Made by a program: the position numbers and the translations under genes. Positions 11,281 to 20,886 of a DNA stretch of 26,864 bases are shown here, in pieces. The number at the start of each line of letters is the position of its first letter. The stretch's first letter is position 1. The notes beneath the pieces are model-generated. The model was not told where the DNA came from. It was given only the letters and a program-made list of their open reading frames with translations, and did no database searches. Origin of the DNA: Funneliformis mosseae (taxonomy: Eukaryota > Glomeromycota > Glomeromycetes > Glomerales > Glomeraceae); assembly GCA_910592005.1 (NCBI GenBank), contig CAJVPP010000743.1, forward strand, positions 1 through 26,864. Reading direction: 5' to 3'.

Positions 11281-13208
11281 TAAGTTACGGAAATAAAATT
11301 ATGACATTGTACTGAAGAGAACATACAATCAATATCCCCATTGAATTTCGCCAATCACTTTCAATTAGAACTGAACAAGTTAATAATAATGAAAGTAAAG
11401 ACGAGTATGAAGAAGAAGAATACGAAGAAGAAAGTGAAGAGGAAAATGAACAAGAAGGATTATTCTGCTACTCTGAAGAGATCCCAATTGAAGAAGTTCA
11501 AAAGATTGATAAGGAGTTAGAAAAGCTTACTATGAAAAATCAAAATATAAAAGAATGTTTTTATCAATATAAGGAAATAGAAAAAGGATCCTTTCATACT
11601 GGATGATTAACCACACAGCAATTAAAAAGATTTAATGAATTCATGTCTCAATATATCGATCTATTCATTTGGGAAAATGATCAGTTTGGAAGAACAAATG
11701 TTATTACACATTCTATTGACACTGGAGATGCAATGCCAATCAAGCAAAGATTCTATCGAACCTCATACAAAAATCAAGAATTCATAAAAGAAGAAATTGA
11801 TCATTGCTAAAGTTAGGACTTATTCAACTTTCTAAAAGCCAATAGACCTCATCTGTTGTAGTAGTGGAAAAGAAAAATGGTAAAAAACATTTATGTGTCA
11901 ACTATCGTAAGCTAAACAGTGTAACTAAAAAGGATAACTATTCTTTGTAACGCATTGATGATATGCTGGAAACTTTAGAAGGATCCAGATGGTTTACTTC
12001 TCTGGATCTTGCAAGTAGTTTCTGACAAGTAGAACTAGATCCTAAGGACAGAGAAAAGACTACCTTCATTACCAGATTTGGCATATATTAGTTTAATGTC
12101 ATGCTTTTTGGACTTTGCAATACTCCTGCAACATTTTAGCGATTAATGGATACCATTTTATGTGACGATATTAACATTGGCACAAAAATGTTCAACAAAC
12201 ACCTCCTATAATTGGAATAAGTATTTTTACGTTTGTGACAAGCTGGACTAAAATTAAGCCCAGAAAAGTATTTCTTCTTTGAACAGGAATTACCATTTCT
12301 TGGACATGTGATTAGTGGAGAAGGTATTCAAACAGATCTAAATAAAATAGCCGTTATGAGAAACTTTCCAGTACCAAAAGACTTGACACAACTCAGAGGA
12401 TTCATTGCTTTAACATCATATTACAGAAAATTCATAAAAGGCTTTTCTAATATTGTTAAACCTTTAAATAGGTTATTTAAAAAGAATACACCTTTCATTT
12501 AGACACAAGACCAACAAGATGCTTTTGAACGATTAAAAGGATGTTTGACATCTCCACCCATTCTTGCATACCCAGATTTTGAGAGACCTTTTATTTTATA
12601 TACTGATACTTTTTCCTTTGCTTTAGGAGCAATTCTTTCTCAAAAGGATGACCAGAAAAGAGAACGAGTGATCGCATACGCAAGTAGAACTTTGAGACCT
12701 TCTGAAAGAAAATATTCTGCAACTGAAGTAGAATGTTTAGCTGTTGTATAGGCAGTACAATATTATCATCATTATTTACATAGACATAAATTTACAGTAA
12801 TCACTGACCATGCTGTTTTGGCTTATTTAAAGAATATGAAAAACCCTGTTAGATGACTTGGACGTTGGCTAATGACTTTTAACTCCTATAATATAGAAAT
12901 TATTAATCACCCTGGAAAACTTCATTCAAACGTAAATACTTTAAGCCAGATACAACACTAAGGAGTTTTTCAACAAATTTACAAAAGCAAACAGATTTAT
13001 TCTTGCGAACACTCTTACGGATAACGGATTTTGATTTTAACCTAACTATGGATTTGGATACATATTTTTCACTGGTACACTATTTATCAGAACTTAAAAT
13101 GCCAACATATTTAAACCAACAGCAACAAGTAGCAATCAAAAGGAAGTCAAGATATTTTATTGTAATAGAAGGACAACTTTATAAAAAGAATAAACAGGAA
13201 CCCAACAA
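11281..13208 (+). pseudogene. Broken pol, middle part: reverse transcriptase and RNase H
   Basis: An acidic linker (EEEEYEEESEEEN, about 11410-11450) precedes the RT, which copies element RNA into DNA. Recognisable blocks are VVVVEKKNGKKHLCVNYRKL (about 11855-11915), WFTSLDLASSF-stop-QVEL (11990-12030), FGLCNTPATF-stop-RLMD (12108-12150), LKLSPEKYFFF and LPFLGHVISGEGI. Around 12155-12180 the sequence goes straight from MDTIL to CDDINIG. About 15 residues that normally precede the catalytic (Y/F)xDD are absent without loss of frame. RNase H follows: ILYTDTFSFALGAILSQ (about 12590-12640), YSATEVECLAVV with a TAG for Trp, and VITDHAVLAYL (about 12800-12830). Stops are in Gln, Trp or Arg positions. 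Frame changes lie near 11810, 12980 and 13208. Confidence 0.88.
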
Positions 13209-14336
13209 CCTTTGAAAGTTGTAAAAATTAATGAAGTTAATATTATATTGTACAATTTGCACTCTGATTCTTTGGCAGGATATTTTGCATTAGAGGAAAC
13301 CTACAGGAGAGTCAAAATAAGATAATATTGGCCACAGATGTATGAAGATATACGATGATACGTTCAAACTTGTGATGAATGTCAAAGGAGAGGTAAAAAT
13401 AAAAGGACTGAGCCATTGCATTCTATAAAAGTTAGACAACCCTTTGATCGAATAGGAATGGATATTATTGGACCTCTACCCACTACGAATAAAGGAAATA
13501 GATATATTGTAGTAGCAACTAATTACTTGACTAAGTGGCCTGAAGCCAGAACTCTTACAAACGCAAAAGCATCCTCAGTAATTCCTTTCTTTTATGAGGA
13601 TATAATTTGTAGACATAGATGCCCTAAGGAATTATTAACTGATAGAGGAACACATTTCGTAAATCAAATGCTGGATTCTCTATGTGAAGAATTGGGAGTA
13701 AAACATAAGTTAACAACTGTATATCATCCTCAAACTAATGGTCTTGTCGAACAATTTAATAGGACTTTGTGTGAAATACTAGCAAAATTCGTAAATGAAA
13801 ATAAAAATGACTGGGATGATTTTCTACTATCCACCTTATTTGCATATTGAACAAAAAGGTATAGCACCACTCGATATGAACCTTTTTACTTAACCTATAG
13901 GAGAAATGCTATATTACTGATCGAATTCCAAGTACAAACATCAAATATGCAAAATGTAACATTAGATGAACAAGAATATTTAATTAATCGTGTACGACAA
14001 ATAACTGGAAGGATGGATAATGAAATACAACAAGCACAAAATAATATTCAAAACTCTCAAAGAAAACAAAAGGAGCAACATGATCGCAAATTAAAAGAAA
14101 ATGTTAATTTTAAAGTTGGAGAATTAGTTTTAATGTATAAAAGTAATTTACAAGATAAAAAAAAGCTTGAGGAAAGATGGAAGGGACCGTATTACATTCA
14201 TGCAGATCTTAGGAATAGAATATACAAATTGAGAACGTTGGACAGGAAAATCCTAAAAATACCTATAAATGGTGATAGATTAAAACAGTACCACCAACGT
14301 GATCTACCTCAGCCCATTGTATTAATTGAAAATTGA
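13209..14336 (+). pseudogene. Broken pol, C-terminal part: integrase
   Basis: The integrase inserts element DNA into the genome. The zinc-binding N-domain reads LHSDSLAGYF...CDECQ: the second His of HHCC is Tyr (CAT to TAT). The catalytic core has Asp at 13461-13463 (GMDIIGPLP), Asp at 13641-13643 (LLTDRGTHF) and Glu at 13749-13751 (YHPQTNGLVEQFNRT), a D,D35E spacing that is intact. After a TGA for Trp at about 13848 the frame stays open and resumes in 13947-14336. There a coiled segment and LEERWKGPYYI ... INGDRLKQYH form the GPY/F-type C-terminal module. The whole segment is one frame with only a few stops, the best-preserved part of the element. It ends at TGA 14334-14336 with no chromodomain. 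Confidence 0.9.
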
Positions 14337-14423
14337 AGAAATTTATGAAAGATACTAGAATATTTTAGCTGAAAAATATTTAAATAGAAGGAAGCCTAAC
14401 TTAAAAATTGATAGATTAATAAG

Positions 14424-14900
14424 ATGAAAGAATTGGAAACGTCTTCCACTTATACTGAAACATTTTCTCAGAATTTTTAATTAATTTATGCTGACCTGCA
14501 ACTTACCATACTCCAAGAAATTGAAATGTATTCTTTATCTTACAGTAAAACTATGCCTTTGGAAATGAAGTTCTCTCTTGCAAATCGTATGCTACAAAGA
14601 GCAAAACGAATGAACAATTGTATTCTGATGTTGACAAATGCCTTTTATCTTGGAAAGCTTATAGAAGAAATAAAGGATCCTACAGTTCATTCAGTGTATG
14701 TCAAAAAGCTATCTAAATATTACTATTATGCATCAGTATGAATATATTATCTTTTTGAATTCCTTAGATCAGCGCAAATTGTACGAAGTAAAAGGACTAC
14801 CCTTAAGTTGATAGTTAGACTATCAACTGTGAAGTATAATGATCTAATAGATAAAGCTACTGAGATTTATGCAAGAATGCAAAATCTCGAAGGGGAGTGA
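14424..14900 (+). pseudogene. Third ORF of the gypsy element, unknown function, broken
   Basis: Downstream of the integrase a separate frame starts at ATG 14424 and ends at TGA 14898-14900, 158 codons plus stop. It is interrupted only by a TAA where Gln fits (near 14480) and a TGA where Trp fits (14739-14741). Its last codons (Leu-Glu-Gly-Glu) are the polypurine tract, and its stop TGA is the first three bases of the 3' LTR. The peptide looks globular and helical, with NAFYLGKLIEEIKDPT, a Lys/Tyr-rich KKLSKYYYYASV block, and KLIVRLSTVKYNDLIDKATE. There is no signal peptide, clear membrane span or envelope-like feature. It sits where env or accessory genes sit in other LTR elements. I do not recognise the family. 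Confidence 0.6.
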
Positions 14901-15404
14901 TATTATATGAAAGAAGATATGGATGATGATGATCTAAATGATGACGTCAATCCCTAAGAAATCATATATGTCTTCTATGTCATCTATAATATCTATAGCA
15001 TCTATTTCTTTTATACATTATATTTCTTTTATTTATTTTATCTTATTTATCTCATATATTTATTATATTTTATTTATTTTATATATTTTATTTATCATAT
15101 TTATTTTTTTTATATTTTTGATAACTTTATATTTTTCATTTTATATAAATAGAGGACAATTTCCTTTAACTTAGCAGTGTGTCTAACTCATAGTTTTATA
15201 TAATAGTTTAGTTTAATTCTTCTAACATAATTGTATAGTACAGAGCGCTGACTGAGGCAGTACTCTATTGTTATAATTATTAAATAAACTGTTAATTTAT
15301 CAATATTCTTCTAAATCGAAATATCAAATTAAACCTTCTGCTTACTACCCATAAATATTGCTTCACTTATCACACATAAGCATCTTAAAGAACTGACCAT
15401 AATA
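14898..15404 (+). repeat. 3' LTR of the gypsy element
   Basis: It begins TGATATTATATG directly after the purine tract GAAGGGGAG and ends near ACTGACCATAATA. It carries the TATA box at 15144-15152 and AATAAA at 15283-15288. The match to the 5' LTR is end to end, with many substitutions and small insertions. The start is firm because the purine tract and the TG terminus coincide. The last few bases are uncertain because the three copies end GTAACA, GTAATA and ATAATA. Confidence 0.88.
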
Positions 15405-15797
15405 ATATATTTAAAAATATAATAAATAAATTTATTATGTATTATCTCTTCAATTTTTTTGCTTACAAATTTGTAAGTAATTTTATTTATTAATTACAAT
15501 TATTTTTAATTATTTTTAAATATTTTAAAATATATTATTTAAAAATTAATACTTTTATAATAAATTTTATGATATTTTCTAAGTAAAAATTAAAAATAAT
15601 ATAATTAACTAGCGATTTTTTAAAGATAAATAAATAATAAATTATTATAAAAATATTTTAAAGATTTAAACTTATATATTTTACTATCTATTAATTTTAA
15701 AAATATAAAAATACTATCATTTAATAGGTTTTAATATAATGAATTTAATAAATTAAATTTTATATTTTTGTAATTATTTTTATTTTTTTTTTTAGTG
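15405..15797 (-). repeat. AT-rich dispersed repeat, copy 2 (inverted)
   Basis: Reverse-complement match of 3300-3665. The palindrome is at 15459-15480, again with one transition mismatch but in the opposite half, so the ancestral 22 bp site was probably perfect. It abuts the end of the 3' LTR on its left. On its right a T-rich tract ending in TAG (15779-15797) corresponds to the A-rich end of copy 1. Confidence 0.65.
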
Positions 15798-16540
15798 AAG
15801 TTAATCTACATTAGTTACTTATATAAAATACAGATTCTGAAGAATTTTGTGACTTTTTAAATAACTAATACCATTATTATTTTAGATTACTAAAAATAGT
15901 TAGTTTACTATACGCTATTTACTTTCAGCTCAAATAAACCTATAAGAATTTTACTACTATATTAGAATATAAGGATCATTTCAGTTATAAACCTTGTTAT
16001 ATCTTATTTTACTAATTTAATATTTATAAGTTTTACCTTATTGATAACTATTGAGATCATGAGATCAGATTTTTTATTAGATAATAATTTTTATACATAT
16101 ATCGTCAAATATATCTGAAAATTAAATTTAGTCTCTAACTCTCATTATAGATAGATTAGCCTAATATTATAGTAATTATATAGTCTATTATTACTGATAA
16201 TCCTATTTTTAAGTTAATCTAATCTACTAATTATTAGTTAACCATTTTCTTACTTGTGTAAGAGTCCCTAAATTTTAAGATGTAAGATAGTATTTATTAT
16301 AGATTTATTAGTAAAGGTTAAGTTTCTGTTAATTTTTAGCTTCATTTACATTCACATGTTCTTAAAAATTCAGTATTTAAGTATAATTAACACTAATTAA
16401 TAGATTGATTGATCAGTTATAATTGCATATTAATATATACCTACATATTTAATTACATATGAAATTCTTAAGAAAACCATTTAATTTTATATTTCAGCTA
16501 AAACCTAAACCTATGAATATTACTGTATAACTTATATAAG
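15798..16540 (+). pseudogene. Unrecognised decayed coding stretch
   Basis: One + frame reads about 245 codons without any indel, starting after a T-rich tract and TAG that resembles a 3' splice site. It contains more than 25 stops, nearly all explainable as former CAA, CAG or TGG codons. Readable phrases include NTDSEEFCDFLNN, LEYKDHFSYKPCYI, DHEIRFFIR, PNIIV, DSIYYRFISKG and SHVLKNSVFKYN. The middle would be rich in Gln, Ser, Thr and Pro when the stops are read as Gln. I do not recognise the family. It is either another transposon protein or a captured gene that has suffered the same decay. Between 16541 and 16642 there is only A/T-rich DNA. Confidence 0.45.
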
Positions 16541-16642
16541 AGCTAAGTTATTAAAAATTATATTATTTAAAGTTATTTAAATAAATAAGTAAATTATTAT
16601 ATTTAAATTAATTTTATTATAATATTTTAATTAAATTATATA

Positions 16643-18261
16643 TACAGTGATTCACAAAAGTAATGCAATTATTAAATATAAATTTTAAATTAATATAACT
16701 TTTTATTTATAAATTATATTAAAGTAAAATAAAGTTATGAGATTCTCTGAATTAAAATTTGTTAAAAAAAATAAATTTTATTTTGATATATTTACATGAA
16801 AAAAATCTACATAACAATTTTTAAGTTTTTAATATTACATTATTTATGTGATTTTTAGCAATCAATATTTAACCAGTTAAATTTAAACTAAAAATTATAA
16901 TAAATTTTTACACTAACACGTTTATTTATTAAATTATATCTGTTATTATCTTGTATAATCTTCTTTAACCTTTTTTATTCTTTTTAGCATAAACTTAATT
17001 AAATTCATACATATATTGATTTTAATTCTAAATTAAATATCTTATAATTTTTTCATAAGTCTTCCTTTTTTGTAACTTATTCAAAAAGATATCTTAAATA
17101 ATATTTAACTTAATTCTAAAAATATTTTATGGGATTTAAGTTTAAAAATTATACATGTCAATTAAGAATAATCATTTTATTATTAAAAACCAGTTCTTAG
17201 TAAAATTTGCTATATATTTAAAGATTATTATTATATTAAAAAAATTATATCTTAGTATTCAATTCCAATCTGAAAAGATTTTATAAGATTTTTTTTAAGT
17301 ATTTACAAGTAAAGTTTTTTATTTAAACTGTCATTAATTATACAAAAATTACCAATATCTTTTATGAAAAGTATTTTAAATCATTATATTATCTCTATTA
17401 AATTTTACCATTAGTTTGATATAATGATTTTTTAATAGCTTTTTTAGTTTTTTTTTAAAAGTACTAGCGTTTATTCAAACTAAAAAGCATAATTTACTTT
17501 TGTTAGATCAGATTACCTTTTTTTCAATTCTTTACAGACTAATTTTGATATTTTTTTGTAAAATTCAAGTAACGTTTATAGTGTGTTTTTTAAAATAAGG
17601 TTCTTCTTTTTAATTCTTGATGTTAGACCATTTTTTTTAAAGTATTCTATATATAGTTTCAGCCGAAATTTAAATATAATCATAGTTTTAAGGTCACCTT
17701 ATATAGCAACCATTATAGAATATTTATAAAATAATAAATCAGAGAATTTTATGTTTAGTACAAATGAAAGTAATTCAAGGATAGCTTAGTTTTTTTATTT
17801 TTAAACCTATCTATCTTTTCTTCATGATTACGAATTCTGGTAACTATAAACTTATAGATATCTTCTTTAGTTATAATAATATTAGCTTAAAAGCCTTCTT
17901 TGAGAAGAGTAAAATTTCTTGCCTATCTTTTTAAGGATAATTATGACATATTAATTAATTTTTAACAAGCAAAAAGACTGGATTTGTTTTTTTATAATTA
18001 TATAATATTATTGCTTTTTTTAATTTTAATTTAGCTAAAAATGGATTGATTCAAAGTTATATAAATAATGCAAAGTCTAAAATATAAAAATTACTGTCTA
18101 GCTGCAGATTATATAATTAAATAGGAATGTAAATTACAAATTTATATTGAATTTTGATTTAGAAAATAAAATTTATTTTATTTGAATATAATTATGAATA
18201 AAAGTTATATTAATTTAAAGTTTTATGTTTGGTAGTTGCATTACTTTTGTGAACTACTGTA
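16643..18261 (-). mobile_element. Tc1/mariner element with intact-looking inverted repeats
   Basis: The terminal inverted repeats start CAGTGATTCACAAAAG at 16645 and, read on the other strand, CAGTAGTTCACAAAAG at 18259. They stay similar for about 90 bp. The element is 1615 bp and is flanked on both sides by the dinucleotide TA (16643-16644 and 18260-18261), the standard Tc1/mariner target duplication. CAGT termini are typical of the Tc1 branch. Inside, the - strand holds a ruined transposase. The contrast between readable ends and destroyed coding sequence suggests the ends were short enough to escape damage or were kept by chance. Confidence 0.88.
16930..18080 (-). pseudogene. Decayed Tc1-type DDE transposase
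   Basis: On the - strand the second helix-turn-helix reads ISAETIYRILKKNGLTSR (near 17640-17690), followed by KKKN and a LNFTKKYQNW-like phrase. The first catalytic block KKVI-stop-SNKSK (about 17495-17520) matches the usual VIxSDESK, with Trp to TGA, Asp to Asn and Glu to Lys. The second block reads LNLNPIKYF (about 17115-17162), matching SPDLNPIE. All these differences are G-to-A or C-to-T. Stops interrupt every few codons and frames shift, so no protein can be produced. The family call rests on these motifs together with the TIRs and the TA duplication. Confidence 0.75.
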
Positions 18262-18653
18262 TAAAAAGTTATTTAAAAATAATAATTTGGAAACAAATGT
18301 TAAGGTTCAATAATTAAAAATTGATTTGAAAGTTATATGATAAAACTAAAAATAATCAAATATCATATTCTTTTTAAATGATTTATTAAATGATAAATTA
18401 CATTTTATCATATTTTACATAATCAGAAAAAAAATAAATAAATAATTTTGAATTGTAAAATAAATAAAGATTAATCAAAGAAAGTATATATAATATACCC
18501 ATTTAAAAAAAATTAAGATTTTGTTCTGTCCTCTGTAAAATATATAAATAATAATATTAATTGGTTAACTTAAATTTATATTTCTATTGTAATTAAATAT
18601 AATAGCGATAGGGCTGGAAATTTGAATGAAAAAATATATTTCTTTTAATATTA
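18262..18653. other. Intergenic, 3' flank of the SPX gene
   Basis: A/T-rich sequence without coding traces. It marks the border between the transposon region to the left and the host genes to the right, and must hold the 3' untranslated region and polyadenylation site of the gene that ends at 18654. I cannot single out a signal. Confidence 0.5.
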
Positions 18654-20886
18654 TCAATAATCAGAAAATAATTGTTTAGCGTCTTCATCAGTATATCCTA
18701 ATAAATATAAAACATATTTTAAACTCTTTTGGTTAATCCTAGCTCGTGCCTAATTAAGGAAAATTCAATTATCAATCAATTCTTAAACAATATTCTTTTT
18801 TTTTTAAATAAAATTCAAAATTCAAAATTCAAATGATCACCTTTTCTTGTACCCTTGGTTTAGCATTAAAAGCGATACCTAAACCAGATTTCGCCAACAT
18901 TAGTAAATCGTTTGCACCATCACCAACAGCGATTACTTGTTCTAAAGTAACATTTTCAGCCTGAGCAATAACTTCAAGTAATTCAGCTTTACGTTCAGCA
19001 TCAACTATAGGACCAACCGTTTCACCCGTAAGTGTTAGTCCATCTGACGAAACTTTAAGCTAGATTCAGAAAGTAGGAAAAAGGAAGAGTAAAAAAAAAA
19101 CGCGTTAAAATATTTCACATTAAGATAAATTCAAATGACAGCTTACTTGATTTGCAAAAGCATAATCTAATCCGAGTTCATTTTTAACATATTTTGCTAA
19201 AGGAATAAATCCACCTATAGGAAAATTTTGAGATGTCCATAATTAAATTAGTTTTCTTTGGTATTTACCTTGAAAGATTCAAAACTTACCGGAGATAACT
19301 GCCAATTTGAAACCAATTTTCTTTAATGCTTTACAAAGGAAACGAGCACCTTCAGTAAAAGTTAAACTCTCTTGAACAGTATTTAAAACTTTCACAGGTG
19401 TTCCTTTAAGAAGAGAAACTCGACGTTTAAGAGATTCTTTAAAATCAATTTCACCGTTCATAGCTAATTCAGTAATAGAGGCAACTTCATTAACAACACC
19501 GGCATGTCTAGCAATTTCATCAATAACCTCTTGTTGAATAAGAGTAGAATCCATATCAAACACGACTAGTCTCTTATGTCTTCTAAAAACATCATAAGGT
19601 TGTATAGCAACATCCGTACCATGAGAAGTACTTAGAATGAATAATTCTTGTCTTAATCTTTCAAAATTTGTTGTGACTGGTACAGATAATTTATAATCGG
19701 CACAAGATAACTTTCCTTCATTTAATCTTTGCATTTTTTCTACAGAAATTTTTTCTTTTAACAAAAATTTCGTCCAATCATTTAAAAATTGAGGGGTTAA
19801 ACCCTTTTGATTTAATACAGTGGCAGTATATTTAATACGATTTTCATATGGAGCATCCTCAATAGACGATGCAAAGTAGCTTTGATTACTATCATGAATA
19901 TCAAAAGATAAAGTACCATCCCATTTTCTTGATGCTTCAGCTAAATCTCTGAATAAATCTATATTATCAGAGTTTAACGTAATTAATACACCAAAAGTAA
20001 CATTGTGATATAATCTAGATAACATAAAATCTTCAACTTCGCAATCATGTTTTGCCATGCATTCAAATATGGATCCTATAATATCAGTTCCATGAGGTCC
20101 AGTAAGCGAAACAATAACTTTTTGGTGAGGTAATAAATCCGATGGCGGAAACCAATTTCCTTCTGCAGCTGATGAGTGTTGGGAAGCTTTTGACATAAAA
20201 AGATTTGGTAAAAGTGTCGTACCTAACGAGGGAGACAATGAAGTTTTTGCTGCAGTAGTTGCATCGAAAGTTTCATAATTGTAACTTTCCGTCATAATTC
20301 CATTATTAATATTAGTTGTTGTTATTGCGTTAGGAGAAATGCCTTGCACAATTTTTTCCATTAAATATTTTTTTAAAGTCAAAAGTGATTCAGATTTTGT
20401 TAGAGGGAGTGAGACAATTCTATAAAGATAAGCTTCTCCAATATTTAATCCAGAATGTTTATCATGTTTTTTTAATATTTTAACTAAACCTGTATAACTC
20501 AATAAAACAAATTTTTCTAATTTAATAATAGATTCCAACATTTTACTCTCCGAATCTATTACATGTTTTTCACCTTTCTTTACAAGTGAATTCGATTCTT
20601 TAACAAAAAAATCAGACACCTTTTGTATTTCATTGTCTAATTTTTCCAAGAATTCCGTAGTTTTAAATTGTAAAGTTGATAACCTTTTTGAAACTAATTG
20701 AATGAAATGTAATTCTTTTGAGTCTGTAGGTGGTTTCCATACCGTTTGACTTAAATCCAAGTTTAACGTACTTGGGGCTATATTAGCTTTGATATATAAT
20801 TTTAATGATCTATAATCTATGCAATGTTCTCTCCATTCTACGGGAAATTTTTCTATACGTTCTCGTAAATATTTTCCAAATTTCAT
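18654..20886 (-). CDS. SPX-ACT-phosphoserine phosphatase fusion, 4 exons, 659 aa
   Basis: Exons on the - strand are 20886-19290, 19214-19147, 19059-18841 and 18749-18654. The introns of 75, 87 and 91 bp all start GT and end AG, and the frame is continuous to TGA. Residues 1-175 form an SPX domain: start MKFGKYL, IDYRSLKLYIK (Tyr25, Lys29) and LVKILKKHDKHSG (Lys136, 139, 140, 143), the basic surface that binds inositol pyrophosphates in known SPX proteins. A low-complexity linker follows. Residues 252-330 (HQKVIVSLTGPHGTDIIGSI) match the ACT regulatory domain of SerB proteins. Residues 438-659 are a HAD phosphoserine phosphatase: motif I DMDST (Asp444 nucleophile, Asp446), motif II VISGG (Ser532), Lys579, motif IV GDGAND (Asp602, Asp606). 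This enzyme releases serine and phosphate from phosphoserine. Stand-alone fungal enzymes are about 300 residues. The start is the canonical SPX Met. A 25-base A run (T on the coding strand) lies about 45 bp upstream. Confidence 0.93.

Larger units (their letters stand above)
8110..15404 (+). mobile_element. Full-length, broken Ty3/gypsy LTR retrotransposon
   Basis: A ~7.3 kb element with two LTRs of about 494 and 507 bp. Between them, in order, are gag with a CCHC zinc knuckle, an aspartic protease, reverse transcriptase, RNase H, an integrase (the RT-RH-IN order defines Ty3/gypsy) and a third ORF before a polypurine tract (GAAGGGGAG, 14889-14897). I see no chromodomain in the integrase tail, which ends with a GPY/F-type motif. 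The coding region carries many stops at expected Gln, Trp or Arg codons and frameshifts near 10000, 10240-10480, 11180, 11280, 11810, 12980 and 13208, so the copy is inactive. The two LTRs differ at dozens of sites plus small indels, showing that it is old. No convincing tRNA primer-binding site follows the 5' LTR, and no target-site duplication is obvious. Confidence 0.92.

Noticed and set aside
8651..14900. Alternative genetic code in which TAA/TAG mean Gln and TGA means Trp
   Set aside because: The stops in the elements do fall on such positions, but the SPX-phosphatase, PB1 and coiled-coil genes have no in-frame stops over more than 960 codons and end normally at TGA, TAA and TAG. The elements also contain frameshifts and transition-type losses of catalytic residues. 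Decay explains all of it.
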